Assembly (NCBI GenBank): GCA_948762645.1
Contig: CAQBRY010000030.1
Location: 1 to 18,214, forward strand
DNA length: 18,214 nt
DNA from: an uncultured Eubacteriales bacterium
GTDB taxonomy: Bacteria; Bacillota; Clostridia; Oscillospirales; Acutalibacteraceae
Reading direction: 5' to 3'
Shown here: one piece after another, positions 1 to 8,932 of the stretch
How the letters are laid out: each line of letters starts with the position of its first letter
How positions within the stretch are numbered: the stretch's first letter is position 1
Notes under the pieces: generated by a model
Database searches by the model: none
What the model was told of the DNA's origin: nothing
What the model saw: the letters and a program-made list of their open reading frames with translations, nothing else
Translations under genes and position numbers: made by a program

Positions 1-61
1 CCTTATTAAATTATCAGAAATTTATAATGTCAGTTTAGAAGAATTGATTACTAAGCCATAA
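1..61 (+). CDS. C-terminal end of an XRE-family HTH regulator (partial)
   Basis: The frame starting at base 2 reads LIKLSEIYNVSLEELITKP and stops at TAA 59-61. This is the typical end of a short Cro/CI (XRE, HTH_3) DNA-binding domain, where the last helix reads 'LxxLSxxxxVSLxELL'. The start and the helix-turn-helix itself lie outside the window, so target and function cannot be told. The downstream DGR genes run towards it on the other strand, so it is convergent with avd. The N-terminal half of an XRE protein lies at the opposite edge of the window (18105-18214). They could be the same gene if the source molecule is circular, which is only inference. Confidence 0.6.
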   Translation, partial: LIKLSEIYNVSLEELITKP

Positions 62-172
62 AAATCAAAAAATATTATGATGTGGGGCAATCTGAATTTC
101 AGTTTTGTCCTCTCGTAAATGATTATTTCCCTTTTATCGGCTTTTGACGTTTACACAAAACTTGAAACAGTC

Positions 173-544
173 TCAAAATTTACGCTTAGAATCATTTTTT
201 ATCCAAGCAAATATTAAATACTGACAATCGTGAATTAGTGAAGAAATGTGTTCAAATTGTTTAACAAGAATACATTTTTGTTCAGTAGCCAAGTTACAAA
301 TGAAGCTAAGCATTTTTAAAGAGATCAAAGCTTCTCTTTGAAACTCTAATCTGCAAAGAGAATTATTAGATAATCTAATTTCATTAGCTTTGAATATCGT
401 TTGCAAAATATCCAAAGAAAGGTTTTGGATCCTGGAAGTAAGAGTAAATCTAAATTTTTTGGGTGAATTTTGAGTTACTGTTAGAATATAGGTACATAAA
501 TCTTTGGATTTTGTAATTAACGCAAACTCTGAATTAGAAGACAA
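173..544 (-). CDS. avd: DGR accessory variability determinant (Avd-like four-helix bundle protein)
   Basis: This 123-residue protein directly follows the reverse transcriptase. It starts at TTG (542-544), abutting the RT stop codon (545-547), with an AAGGAG site inside the last RT codons, so translation is probably coupled. It is helical and has the Avd / 23S-intervening-sequence four-helix family look: 'RLEFQREALISLKML' at about 65-79, then LATEQKCILVKQFEHISSLI at about 85-104 and a 'WIKND' end at 114-118. In known DGRs Avd forms a basic pentameric barrel that binds the reverse transcriptase and the template RNA and is needed for mutagenic cDNA synthesis. Usual length is about 120-130 residues, so this copy looks complete. 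The call rests on family look, size and position; the position next to a DGR-type RT makes it strong. Confidence 0.85.
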   Translation of the reverse strand: MSSNSEFALITKSKDLCTYILTVTQNSPKKFRFTLTSRIQNLSLDILQTIFKANEIRLSNNSLCRLEFQREALISLKMLSFICNLATEQKCILVKQFEHISSLIHDCQYLIFAWIKNDSKRKF

Positions 545-1588
545 TTATTGCCCACTCCTTTTTAATAGTATAAAATCTTCCAGTAAATGCTTTCTTAATT
601 TATAAGTATGCCCGTGACATAGATGTCCCTTATAACTTGCAAGACTTTGATTTATTTTTTCCAAAGAAATTTTATTATTAGAGTATAAATAAGAAAGAGC
701 TTTTAAACGTTTTTTAAATCTGGTTTTAGTTGTATTCCTGAGTTTACGTATAATTTTGCCGTTAGATGCCAAATAGAAATGGAATCCTAAAAAATCGACC
801 CCATTTTGAATAGGAAAGATTTGAGTTTTATCATTAAGCTTTAATTTTAGTTTGTTTTCCAAAACATAGCTAATGTAATTTAAGCATTCTTTTAGATACA
901 GCTTATCAGGATGCAAAATTATCATATCATCCATATATCTTGTATAAAACTTAAACTTAAATTTTTCTTTTATAATTCTGTCAATTTCATCAAGATAATA
1001 TAAAGCAAAAAGCTGACTTGACTGATTGCCCATCGGAAGACCGAAATCGGGAGTATTTTCAAAACTATCAATAATGTAAAAAAGTAAAGACAGTATTTTT
1101 TTATCGTCAAAAATACCTGATATTTTTTGTTTTAAAATAGTGTGATTAATACTGGGGAAATATTTATGAATATCGCATTTAAGAATATATCCTGAAGAAC
1201 TATAAGTTTTATAGTACAAATGAAAGAATTTAGAGAGACGATTTATTGCGAAGTGAGTACCTTTACCTATTCGGCAAGCCGAATTATCGTATATTAATTT
1301 TTTGTCCATAGTTGGACGTAATACATGTTTGCATAAAACATGTTGAACGATACGATCGTAATAAGAAAGAGCTTGAATTTCACGCTCTTTTGGTTCAAAT
1401 ATTAAAAATTTATTATAACCTGCTATTTTATAAGACTCATTTTCCAAGGAGGTCTTAATGGTCCAAAGATTTTGGGAAAGGTTATTTTCAAATTCAACAA
1501 CGTCTTTTTTGTGACGTTTTCCACATCGGGCTTCTTTGTGAGCGTGATATAGATTTTGAAAGTCGCAAATTTTCTCGTAATCTGTCAT
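545..1588 (-). CDS. Diversity-generating retroelement reverse transcriptase
   Basis: This 347-residue protein is a group-II-intron-like reverse transcriptase with no maturase or endonuclease domain, as in DGR enzymes. Visible motifs: 'KCDIHKYFPSI' with the first catalytic Asp (about 139); 'LPMGNQSSQ' (184-192), where the SQ ending is the DGR form of motif 4 (other RTs usually have QGxxxSP); YMDD (218-221), the catalytic pair; and 'GVDFLGFHFYL' (263-273), motif 7. The enzyme copies the TR RNA into cDNA with errors at adenines, and the cDNA replaces the VR in the target gene. The ATG at 1586-1588 has AGGAAAGG about 14 bases upstream. That site and the start codon flank the last arm of a nested RNA structure (1597-1731), so folding could affect RT translation. 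TR lies upstream on the same transcript and avd follows without a gap. Confidence 0.96.
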   Translation of the reverse strand: MTDYEKICDFQNLYHAHKEARCGKRHKKDVVEFENNLSQNLWTIKTSLENESYKIAGYNKFLIFEPKEREIQALSYYDRIVQHVLCKHVLRPTMDKKLIYDNSACRIGKGTHFAINRLSKFFHLYYKTYSSSGYILKCDIHKYFPSINHTILKQKISGIFDDKKILSLLFYIIDSFENTPDFGLPMGNQSSQLFALYYLDEIDRIIKEKFKFKFYTRYMDDMIILHPDKLYLKECLNYISYVLENKLKLKLNDKTQIFPIQNGVDFLGFHFYLASNGKIIRKLRNTTKTRFKKRLKALSYLYSNNKISLEKINQSLASYKGHLCHGHTYKLRKHLLEDFILLKRSGQ

Positions 1589-1596
1589 AATTTAAA

Positions 1597-1731
1597 GTAA
1601 GACCTTTCCTGTTAATTAAAAAGATAAATTGCCGCCCTCAAAGACGAGGTAAGGAAACGAAAGTCAAAAGACGTAAGTTTCCCACGGCAATAAGTGTTTG
1701 TCCCTCTGCTATTTTAAATTTTAAGTCTTAC
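1597..1731 (-). ncRNA. Structured spacer RNA between TR and reverse transcriptase (candidate DGR RNA domain)
   Basis: The 224 bases between TR and the RT start hold no gene but contain nested inverted repeats. From outside in: GTAAGAC 1597-1603 with GTCTTAC 1725-1731; ATTGCCG 1628-1634 with CGGCAAT 1685-1691; GGAAAC 1653-1658 with GTTTCC 1677-1682; and a small CCTC/GAGG hairpin 1636-1639/1646-1649. All fit one fold in the minus-strand transcript. In the Bordetella phage DGR, the RNA just downstream of TR (the 'sp' region) binds RT-Avd and is required to prime cDNA synthesis. The same position here makes that role likely, but it is inference. Confidence 0.6.
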
Positions 1732-1812
1732 GAGAAACAGGAATAAAATCCCTTTACCTCGGGCACGGATGTAATCCACTTGGATAAACATATCAGGCAA
1801 GTTGAGGTAAAT

Positions 1813-1926
1813 CGGGCGCCGCGCCGTTATTGTTGTTGTAGACATTGTTGTTATTGACGTAATTACCGGCCCAAGACACCAGGGCATTGTTGTTATTAGA
1901 TGAATACGGAGACCGCAGCCAGTCAA
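1813..1926 (-). repeat. DGR template repeat (TR)
   Basis: Read on the minus strand, this 114-base segment matches VR (2901-3013) at every position except 19 substitutions and one missing G in VR. Sixteen of the 19 substitutions are at TR adenines; TR has 31 adenines in the repeat. In the VR frame TR encodes DWLRSPYSSNNNNALVSW and onwards, with three NNNN clusters made of AAC/AAT codons. Such AAY codons are the classic DGR design because adenine mutagenesis of them gives many residues but no stop codons. The shared 3' end is the GC-rich GGCGCGGCGCCCG, the presumed initiation-of-mutagenic-homing core; homology stops right after it. Upstream homology also stops sharply at 1926. TR is about 50 bases downstream of the predicted start of its transcript. 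Confidence 0.95.
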
Positions 1927-1983
1927 TACACGAAAAACTCAGCATATGCGATTTTATCCCCGTCACTAAGTTATGCCAACGAC

Positions 1984-2012
1984 ATTGTATTACAAAAAAT
2001 GACAAACGTCAA
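1984..2012 (-). promoter_or_regulatory. Promoter for TR-RT-avd transcript
   Basis: On the minus strand, TTGACG (2007-2012) and TACAAT (1984-1989) are separated by 17 bases, a near-consensus sigma-A promoter. Transcription would start at about 1977, roughly 50 bases before TR, so one RNA could carry TR, the structured spacer, RT and avd. It is back to back with the target-gene promoter, and the two -35 boxes are only 9 bases apart. Confidence 0.7.
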
Positions 2013-2021
2013 TCTTTTTAC

Positions 2022-2051
2022 TTGACTTTTATTATTTAATTGCCATATAAT
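2022..2051 (+). promoter_or_regulatory. Promoter for the DGR target gene
   Basis: TTGACT (2022-2027) and TATAAT (2046-2051) with an 18-base spacer form a good sigma-A-like promoter. It would give a 5' leader of about 60 bases ahead of the GTG start at 2117. The close divergent arrangement with the TR-RT promoter means a single regulator bound between them could control both target and diversification machinery. No clear operator is seen in the 9 bases between the -35 boxes. Confidence 0.7.
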
Positions 2052-2116
2052 AATACATAAAATCACATAAAAAATATTAATTATTTACATTAAGCAGGTT
2101 GAGTGGAGGGGCAAAA

Positions 2117-3040
2117 GTGACAAATAAAAAAATATTAGAGAGAGAATATAATGTATTTAAAAGGACGATATCGCTAATATTGGCGATACTGATTGGCGTG
2201 GGAGGTGTACCGCTTACAAGGTTAGAGGAAGTTCATGCTGCATCGTCGCCGGGGCTGCAGTACTTTGCGGCTAAAAGTGATTGGCAAACTCTTAATTTGA
2301 CGGACGATAGCAAATCAATAAAAATTAACTTGGGCACAGTGCCGAGCAATATAGCAAATGCGGATTATCAGCCGACGGATAGTAGCATTGGCCTCACGAC
2401 GGGAGACCCAATAACCTGGTGGGTAGTGGGAGCAAACGGGAGCGAAGCGAACCTATACAGCGAAAAAACGCTATTCAGAGCGTATTATGACAAGGTCTGG
2501 CACAATGCTCATAGCGGTACTGATCGGTATACAAAAACAGGATTATCCGGTAGCTGGGGAGAAAATGGATATGGAACGTATAAAGATGGCTCGAAGCCGA
2601 ATGAAGTATATATAAATCATTATGGAGCGAGTGATATAAGGAACAATATACTAAAAAGCCTTCATAATGCCTTGTTCAAAACGGAAGAAAACAAAATAGT
2701 TACTAATTCAGAAATAAACTGCTGGGATAATAAAAATGGTAAAACGTACACGGTAACTGATAAGCTATATTTGCCAAGTGGTGGAGCGGAAACAGCGAAT
2801 ATGGATTATGGTTCAAGTTATACAACAATTTATGTGCCGGACAGTAATGGAGGCTTTAACAATGCTATACCTTTGGGTAAGTGGGCCTTAAATTATGCCG
2901 TTGACTGGCTGCGGTCTCCGTATTCATTTGATTACATCACTGCCCTGGTGACTTGGCCGGTAATGACGTCGGTAGCCTCGCTGTCTGCGTCCACACTAAC
3001 GGCGCGGCGCCCGCTTTTAAAATTAATCTTTCATCTTTAA
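2117..3040 (+). CDS. DGR target protein, N-terminal part: signal peptide plus C-type-lectin-like domain with VR (frame broken in VR)
   Basis: The GTG at 2117 is chosen because GGAGGGG (2105-2111) sits 5 bases upstream; an in-frame TTG at 2099 has no such site. Residues 1-34 form a signal peptide: basic 'KKILEREYNVFKR', a hydrophobic 'ISLILAILIGVGG' core and a 'VHA-AS' cleavage site. The mature start and the domain at about 60-300 ('ITWWVVGAN', 'KLYLPSGGAE', 'WLRSPYS') resemble the clostridial DUF6273/formylglycine-generating-enzyme-like C-type-lectin fold, the usual scaffold for DGR variable proteins. VR begins at residue 262. As sequenced, one G is missing at 2955-2956 compared with TR (GG versus GGG), so the frame slips after 'ALVTW' and ends at 3040, giving 307 residues. 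Restoring the G joins it to the large frame ending at 8853, for about 2245 residues. Whether the loss is biological or an error cannot be told here. Confidence 0.85.
   Translation: MTNKKILEREYNVFKRTISLILAILIGVGGVPLTRLEEVHAASSPGLQYFAAKSDWQTLNLTDDSKSIKINLGTVPSNIANADYQPTDSSIGLTTGDPITWWVVGANGSEANLYSEKTLFRAYYDKVWHNAHSGTDRYTKTGLSGSWGENGYGTYKDGSKPNEVYINHYGASDIRNNILKSLHNALFKTEENKIVTNSEINCWDNKNGKTYTVTDKLYLPSGGAETANMDYGSSYTTIYVPDSNGGFNNAIPLGKWALNYAVDWLRSPYSFDYITALVTWPVMTSVASLSASTLTARRPLLKLIFHL
2901..3013 (+). repeat. DGR variable repeat (VR)
   Basis: This 113-base segment is the adenine-mutated copy of TR. Differences from TR are 16 A-to-N changes (to G, C and T), three changes at other bases (C to T, T to A, T to G) and one lost G at 2955-2956. 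Changes cluster in the three TR AAY blocks. In the repaired frame, the TR asparagine clusters become DYIT, GSLA and VHT, and a template Tyr becomes Cys. The flanking framework (DWLRSPYS, ALV.W, NGAAP) is unchanged. The 3' end shared with TR is GGCGCGGCGCCCG, an imperfect palindrome. Confidence 0.95.
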
Positions 3041-6000
3041 TCTTTTCATCTGCAGCGCGAAGCGCTGCGACAACCGCCGCTACTCCCGGCGGCGAAAATT
3101 TAGCAAATTATGAAGGTACACATAACCTAAGAGTGACAGACGATGCGAGTTCAGATGCATCAATTAAGAGGAACAACGATTACACAGAGATAACGGCAAA
3201 AGGTGTGCCAACCAGTGGGACTTACTACCTCATGGTGCAGGGCGTAAGCGGTAGCAATAGCTATGCTTTTGCAAAGCAGGTGTCTTCCGGTACGGCTACG
3301 ATTAAGACTTCAGATATCACGACTACATCGGTTTCGAGCTTTGAAGGTGCAAAGGCCTGGGTGGAAAAAGCACCAAATACATCCACCGACGGCCAACTCC
3401 TCTACGCCAACGCTCTCACGACGATTAACAGCAGTACTCCTCTATCGACGATTGACCCAACAATAAACTCAACCAGCACAAGCACGGTTTATGCACCAAA
3501 CAAAAAGCTTTCTGAAGTTGCGTACCCAACCGTTACAGGCACAGCGGGTTCGTGGAGCTGGGATGATCCGAATGCCGCAGTGGGCGACGTTGGTTCGCAC
3601 AGTTTTAATGCAACATTTACCCCAACCGATACCAACACTTATAACACCGTTACAAAGTCAATTAGCGTAACGGTTACTCGGGCAAATCCGGATTACACAG
3701 CTCCGACGGGTCTTACCGCAACCTACGGTGATACGCTTAATAATGTAAGCTTATCGGGAGGCGGTGGAAGCGGAACTTGGGGCTGGAAAACGCCGAGTGA
3801 ATCAGTTGGGAACGTAGGAGATCGCACGTTTAAAGCCGTTTTCACGCCGAACGACACGACCAATTATAACGCAGTTGAAGTCGATTTGACTGTGACGGTA
3901 AATCCAAAAACAGCATCGTTCACGGCAACGATAGCCGACAAGCATTATGACGGAAAAACGATTATTGATAAAGATAGTGTTACTCCAACGCTGACCGGTC
4001 TGGTATCAGGCGATGAAAGTAAGGTTACGCTTTCAAAAGGTACGGCATCGTTCCAAGATGCCTCAGTTGGACAAAATAAAGCTGTTACCTTTTCAAGCTA
4101 CGGGGTTAGCGGGGCTTCAGCTTCAAACTATACATTAACCATCCCCACAAATATCACCGCAAATATAGTAAATGGGTTTACACCTGTAAAAGGGACGCAT
4201 TATACCGTTTCTTCCCCCGATGGTACAGAGGGTTGGTATAGTGCCGACAGTTTTAAAATTACAGCCCGGGCTGGATATTTGCTAAGCGAGACAGGCACTG
4301 ACAGCGGACCATGGCAAGACGAAATAACACGGACGCAAGATACCACAAATACAAATGTACCATTTTATGTAAGGCGTTCGGGAACAACAATCTCGGAAAG
4401 CACAAACACAATATACCAAAATGAGATTTCTGTAGGCACTTCTGAGTCTTACAAGAAAGATTCGGTAGAGCCAACATGTACAATTACAATTGGACAAAAT
4501 TCATGGAATCAATTTTTAAATTGGGCAACATTTGGATACTTTTTCAAAGATACAATTGACATTAACATTACCGCAAATGATAGTGGAAGTAATGTAAAAT
4601 CCACAGAATATCAGCTTGTTGAAAAGAAATTTAGTAGTACCGATAAAGCCACTATTATTGACGAGTTAAACAAAAACAACTGGAATACCTATTTGGGAAC
4701 TGTGACAATAACACCGGAAACAAATCAAAAATTTGCGGTTTATGCTAAAGTTACTGATAATGCAGGGAATGTTACTGTAATAAACACCGATGGAATCGTA
4801 ATTTATAAGGATAGCTCACAAAACACAGAATCAATATCCTTTACAAAAACAACGACAGCCGATGTTCCGGCATTAGTAAATTTGAACGGAAATACAATTT
4901 CAAAAATCACAAATAGCAACGGCAATACTTTAGTTTCAGGAACAGATTACATCACGAACGACGATGGAAAGATCCAATTTAAAGCGGATTATTTGGAAAA
5001 ATTAGCAGCGAAAGCCGAAGCGTACATTTTAACGGTTTATTATAATCCGGCAGGAGAACCATTTGATAGTAGTAGCTATGGAAGTGCGCCCAATACGACC
5101 ACTATATCATTAAAGGTGTTGAAGCATACACAGAGTGCATTAACATTTAATAATCTTTCAAATTCATATACCTACGGCGATGCTCCGATAAAATTAGAGA
5201 CAATTGGAGGTAGCTCGGCAGCAAATGTAGTTTACTCATTGTCAGACGTCGAAAACGAGTGTGTATCGATTTCCGGCGACACAATTACTATAAATAAACC
5301 CGGAGCTTTCAAAGTAATAGCGACAAAACCCGAAGATGGTAATTATGAGTCAATAACCGCAGAACAAATGGTAACCATAAAAAGAAAAAAAGTATATATA
5401 GAAAACGTTACAGCGCATAGCAAAGCTTATGATTCGACAGATAAAGCAGATTTTGACTTAAATAATGCAAGAATCAACGGTAAGTTGACGGGTGATAATT
5501 TAGAAATAAACGACGATAACGCTATTGCTGCTTTCTCGGACAAAAACGCCGAAGCCAATAAAACAGTAAATTTTAGTGGGTTTAAATTTATGGGAATCGA
5601 TGAATATAAATATGAAATAGCATCTGATCCAACTGCAAGTGCAACGATTTCTGCTTGTGATGCAGAAGTTATAGTGTCCGTTGAAGAAAAAGTTTATAAT
5701 GGCGAAACCGATGCAACAATCGTGGGCGAACCCAGAATACAAATAACGGTAAATGATGAAAAGAGAGGTCCCTACGAAGGGGACGACATAAGCATTAAAG
5801 AAGGGAAGACGGCGGAATTTAATGATAAAACCGTAGGCCAAAACAAGCCACTCAATTTTTCAAATTTTAGTTTTGAAGGTAAAGATAAGGACAATTATAA
5901 TCTAAAAGAAATTACGGGTACCGGAAATATAGCAAAGGCTCCGCTTAACATTAAAAATTTTGAAATAAAAGAAAAACATTATGATGGTACTAATACGGCT

Positions 6001-8853
6001 TCATTCATACAAGAACCGGAATTGGACGGCTTAATGAAGGAAGACGATGTTAGGTTGCAAAAAGGAACTCCATATTTTAAAAGTATAGAGCCCGGCGACG
6101 GCATCAATATAATTTTTAATCCGGAATTTAGTATTAAAGGAGAAGATTTCGAAAATTACGAATTATTACAGCCGGAAACAACATCAAATATACTAGAAGG
6201 ATTTACGTCTCAAAAAGATGAACATTATACAGTTTCCGAAAAAGATGGATTAGTAGAGGCAGGAAATAATGTAAACGGTTGGTATCGATCTGAAGACTTT
6301 AAAATCATTGCGGAAGAAGGATTTAAGGTAAGTGATCAAAATATTGCCGATGATGAAGTCTGGAAACAGGAGTTAATTTATAGTGCAGAAACGCCTAACG
6401 GAAGTGCATCAGAAATTAAATTCTATGTACGAAGAACAGGGGCTAAAACAGATACGATCGAACAAAATGAAATATCAATCGAGAAAATGGAATCATACAA
6501 AAAAGATCAAACTGCTCCGGAAGGAAGCATAAGTTTAGGTACAAATATATGGAAAACTTTTGTTAATAATATAACTTTTGGAGTCTTTTTTAAAGATAAA
6601 CAAACGATAAACATTGAATCGAGTGATGATAATAGTGGAATCTACAAAACAAAATATTATAAATCGGAAAATCCAATATCAGAATCAGATATAGTGAATT
6701 TACCTGAAGACTCATGGACTGAAGGAACGAGCTTTGACGCTGAGCCGGATAGTAAATTTATAGTTTACGTAAAAATTACCGATAATGCAGGAAATATCAA
6801 GTATATTGGTTCAGATGGAATTGTAATAAACGCTTCGGCTCCAAGTATTTCGATAAGCGGCGGAATTCCCGAAAACACGTGGTCAAATAAAGATAAACTT
6901 GATGTTACAGTGTCGCATCCACTACCGGTAATAGATAGTATTACTTACAAGATAGGAAATGGTGAATCAGTATCAGTCGATGTACAAGCATCAGAAAATG
7001 AAGCTCCTGATAAGGTCAATTTTTCAATAGAAGACCTTCCTGACGGCGAGTACGACATGAATATAACAGCTGGGGCAAAATTGGGAATTAATACAAGCAA
7101 GACTTTCAGTGTCAAAAAAGATACTTCAAATCCAATAATTTCCCAAGTTTCTGTAAGTCCTGATTCTGGTAGTGTTACAAATAAAAATGTAACCGCAAAA
7201 ATTGATGCATTTGACGAATTGTCAAAATTATCTGATATGGCCTATAGTTTTGATTCAGGAAATACGTGGCAATCATCGCCCGAACATGTTTACACACACA
7301 ATACCATAGTCGAATCAGGTGCGATACAAGTCAAAGACACCGCGGGAAATATCACAAAATATGATCAGGAGATTATCATAGATCACATCGATAAACTTAA
7401 TCCGCATACCCCTACATTGGAAGGTTGTCCGACAAGATGGGTTAATAATGATGTTGAATTAAAAGTGATATCTAAGGATAAAGATTCCAACAGCGAATAT
7501 GCACAAAGTGGTTTAGCCTATTTTGAATACTCGATAGATGGCGGCGAAACGTTTGAGAAGGTAGAATGGTCGGAGAGTCCGACATTTACTGTAACAGAGC
7601 ATGGCGATTATACGGACAAAATATTTGTAAGAGTAGCCGATAATGCCGGTAATATTTCGGATTTGAGTGCTCCTTATACTGTAAAAATTGATAAACATTT
7701 GCCAAAAATTTTATCAGTAACCGGCAACGCTGAAACTTGGACAAATAAAGATGTAATTTTAACGGTCGAAGCTCAAGACGAAGACAGTGATTTAGCAATG
7801 GAGGCATATAGTTTCGACTCGGGAAATACGTGGCAATCATCTCCTGACTACGTTTATACGCACAACACTGTAATTAAGCCAGGTACAATTCAAGTTAAAG
7901 ACGTGGCTGGAAATATCACAAGCTACGAAGAAGAAATTGAAATAAATAAAATTGATAAACTCACTCCAAGCGCTCCTACAATCGATGGAGCCTCCGAAGA
8001 GTGGAAGCATGAAGATGTAGTCTTAACCGTAGTATCTAAGGATAAAGATTCCGACAGCGAATATGCACAAAGTGGTTTAGCCTATTTTGAATACTCGATA
8101 GATGGCGGCGAAACGTTTGAGAAGGTAGAATGGTCGGAAAATCCGACATTTACTGTAACGGAGCACGGCGATTATACGAACAAAATATTTGTAAGAGTAG
8201 CCGATAATGCCGGTAATATTTCGGATTTAAGTGCTCCTTATACTGTAAAGATCGATAAAAGCGAAACTCAAGAATTAGAACAGTCAAATGAAGAAAGCGA
8301 ACAAGAGTTTAGATTCTTAGATGAAAAAACAGGTGTTCTAGTCAGAGCACTGCCCGGTGTTATTCCAAATGGCTCAACAATAGTTATTGATCCATTAAGC
8401 CAAGATACACAAGAAAGAACAAAAGAATACGAGAGGATTTATGGTGCTATAGACACCGACATACGAGAAACTTTAGAAAGATGTAAGCTTTTTGAGATTC
8501 ATATTAAAGATGTAAATGGAAACCTAATTCAACCGAATGGATCTGTTGAAATATCGATACCAATACCTGATGATTTTGATAAAAGTGAGCAAGACCTAGA
8601 TGTTTACAGGGTCCAATTAGGTTTGGACGACGATGATGATTTTGAAGAATATATACAAGAAATTGACGGTATTCATTATTGTACGTTTTCTACAGACCAT
8701 TTCAGCCCTTACGCACTTATCGATAAAGATACCAAATCTAAAGAAAATAAATCAGCTAATGCTATAGTTATTTTTTCGATTATCTTCTTAGCAATCACAC
8801 TTGCTATTTTACTAATCATAATTCTTATCAGAAAGTCAAAAAATAAAAATTAA
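2957..8853 (+). CDS. DGR target protein, C-terminal part: MBG/YDG and Ig-like stalk with membrane anchor
   Basis: This frame is the direct continuation of 2117-3040 once the missing G is restored; the apparent TTG start at 2953 lies in VR and has no ribosome binding site. After the end of the lectin-like domain ('NGAAPAFKINLSSLIF') come a linker, two MBG-like modules (nt 3481-3903), a YDG module (3904-4176, 'DKHYDGKT'), a long module (4177-4815) with a second copy at 6200-6832 ('HYTVS', 'FYVRR', 'SYKKD', 'VTDNAGN' type words), an MBG module (about 5126-5380), three YDG modules (5386-6200), then Ig-like repeats with a recent tandem duplication (7131-8258). A beta-rich membrane-proximal domain (about 8300-8740) follows. 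A hydrophobic helix at about 8761-8830 and the tail 'IRKSKNKN' anchor it; no LPXTG motif is seen. Such modules form long adhesin-like stalks, so the variable domain would sit at the outer tip. Binding partner unknown. Confidence 0.85.
3052..3068 (+). other. Hairpin just downstream of VR
   Basis: GCAGCGC (3052-3058), GAA loop, GCGCTGC (3062-3068): a perfect 7-bp stem starting 38 bases after the end of VR, inside the coding region. In the Bordetella phage DGR, a GC-rich hairpin or cruciform with a GRNA-type loop a few bases downstream of VR promotes target recognition. This one is further away and has a shorter loop, so the same role is only possible. Confidence 0.45.
7471..8258 (+). repeat. 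Recent tandem duplication of Ig-like units in the target stalk
   Basis: Bases 7471-7694 and 8035-8258 (224 bases each, 564 apart) differ at only 9 positions by my count, about 96% identity, far closer than the rest of the stalk. They are the conserved second halves of two consecutive units of about 188 residues; the first halves (from about 7131 and 7695) share words such as 'SFDSGNTWQSSP' but have diverged more. This points to a tandem duplication with later gene conversion, or selection, keeping one half alike. Confidence 0.85.
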
Positions 8854-8874
8854 TTTTTAGATATTATATTCAAG

Positions 8875-8911
8875 AACCCCTCTATCCAATTTTTAGTTAG
8901 ATAGAGGGGTT
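8875..8911. terminator. Terminator between convergent genes
   Basis: AACCCCTCTATC (8875-8886) pairs perfectly with GATAGAGGGGTT (8900-8911) over 12 bp with a 13-base loop. It lies 21 bases after the target stop codon and 21 bases from the stop of the convergent AAA/nuclease gene. Flanks are A/T-rich but without a long T run, so it may work for both strands. Confidence 0.7.
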
Positions 8912-8932
8912 GTGTATTAAAAATTTATAAAA

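Noticed and set aside
1793..2005. Minus-strand open frame running through TR ('IDWLRSPYSS' and NNNN blocks)
   Set aside because: It is open because TR mirrors the coding VR; there is no ribosome binding site at its start and TR is used as a template RNA. It may be a trace of an ancestral target copy, not a gene.
5500..5841. Minus-strand frame of 113 codons inside the target stalk
   Set aside because: It is a shadow of the plus-strand gene, rich in Phe, Ile, Tyr and Cys as expected from reading the opposite strand.
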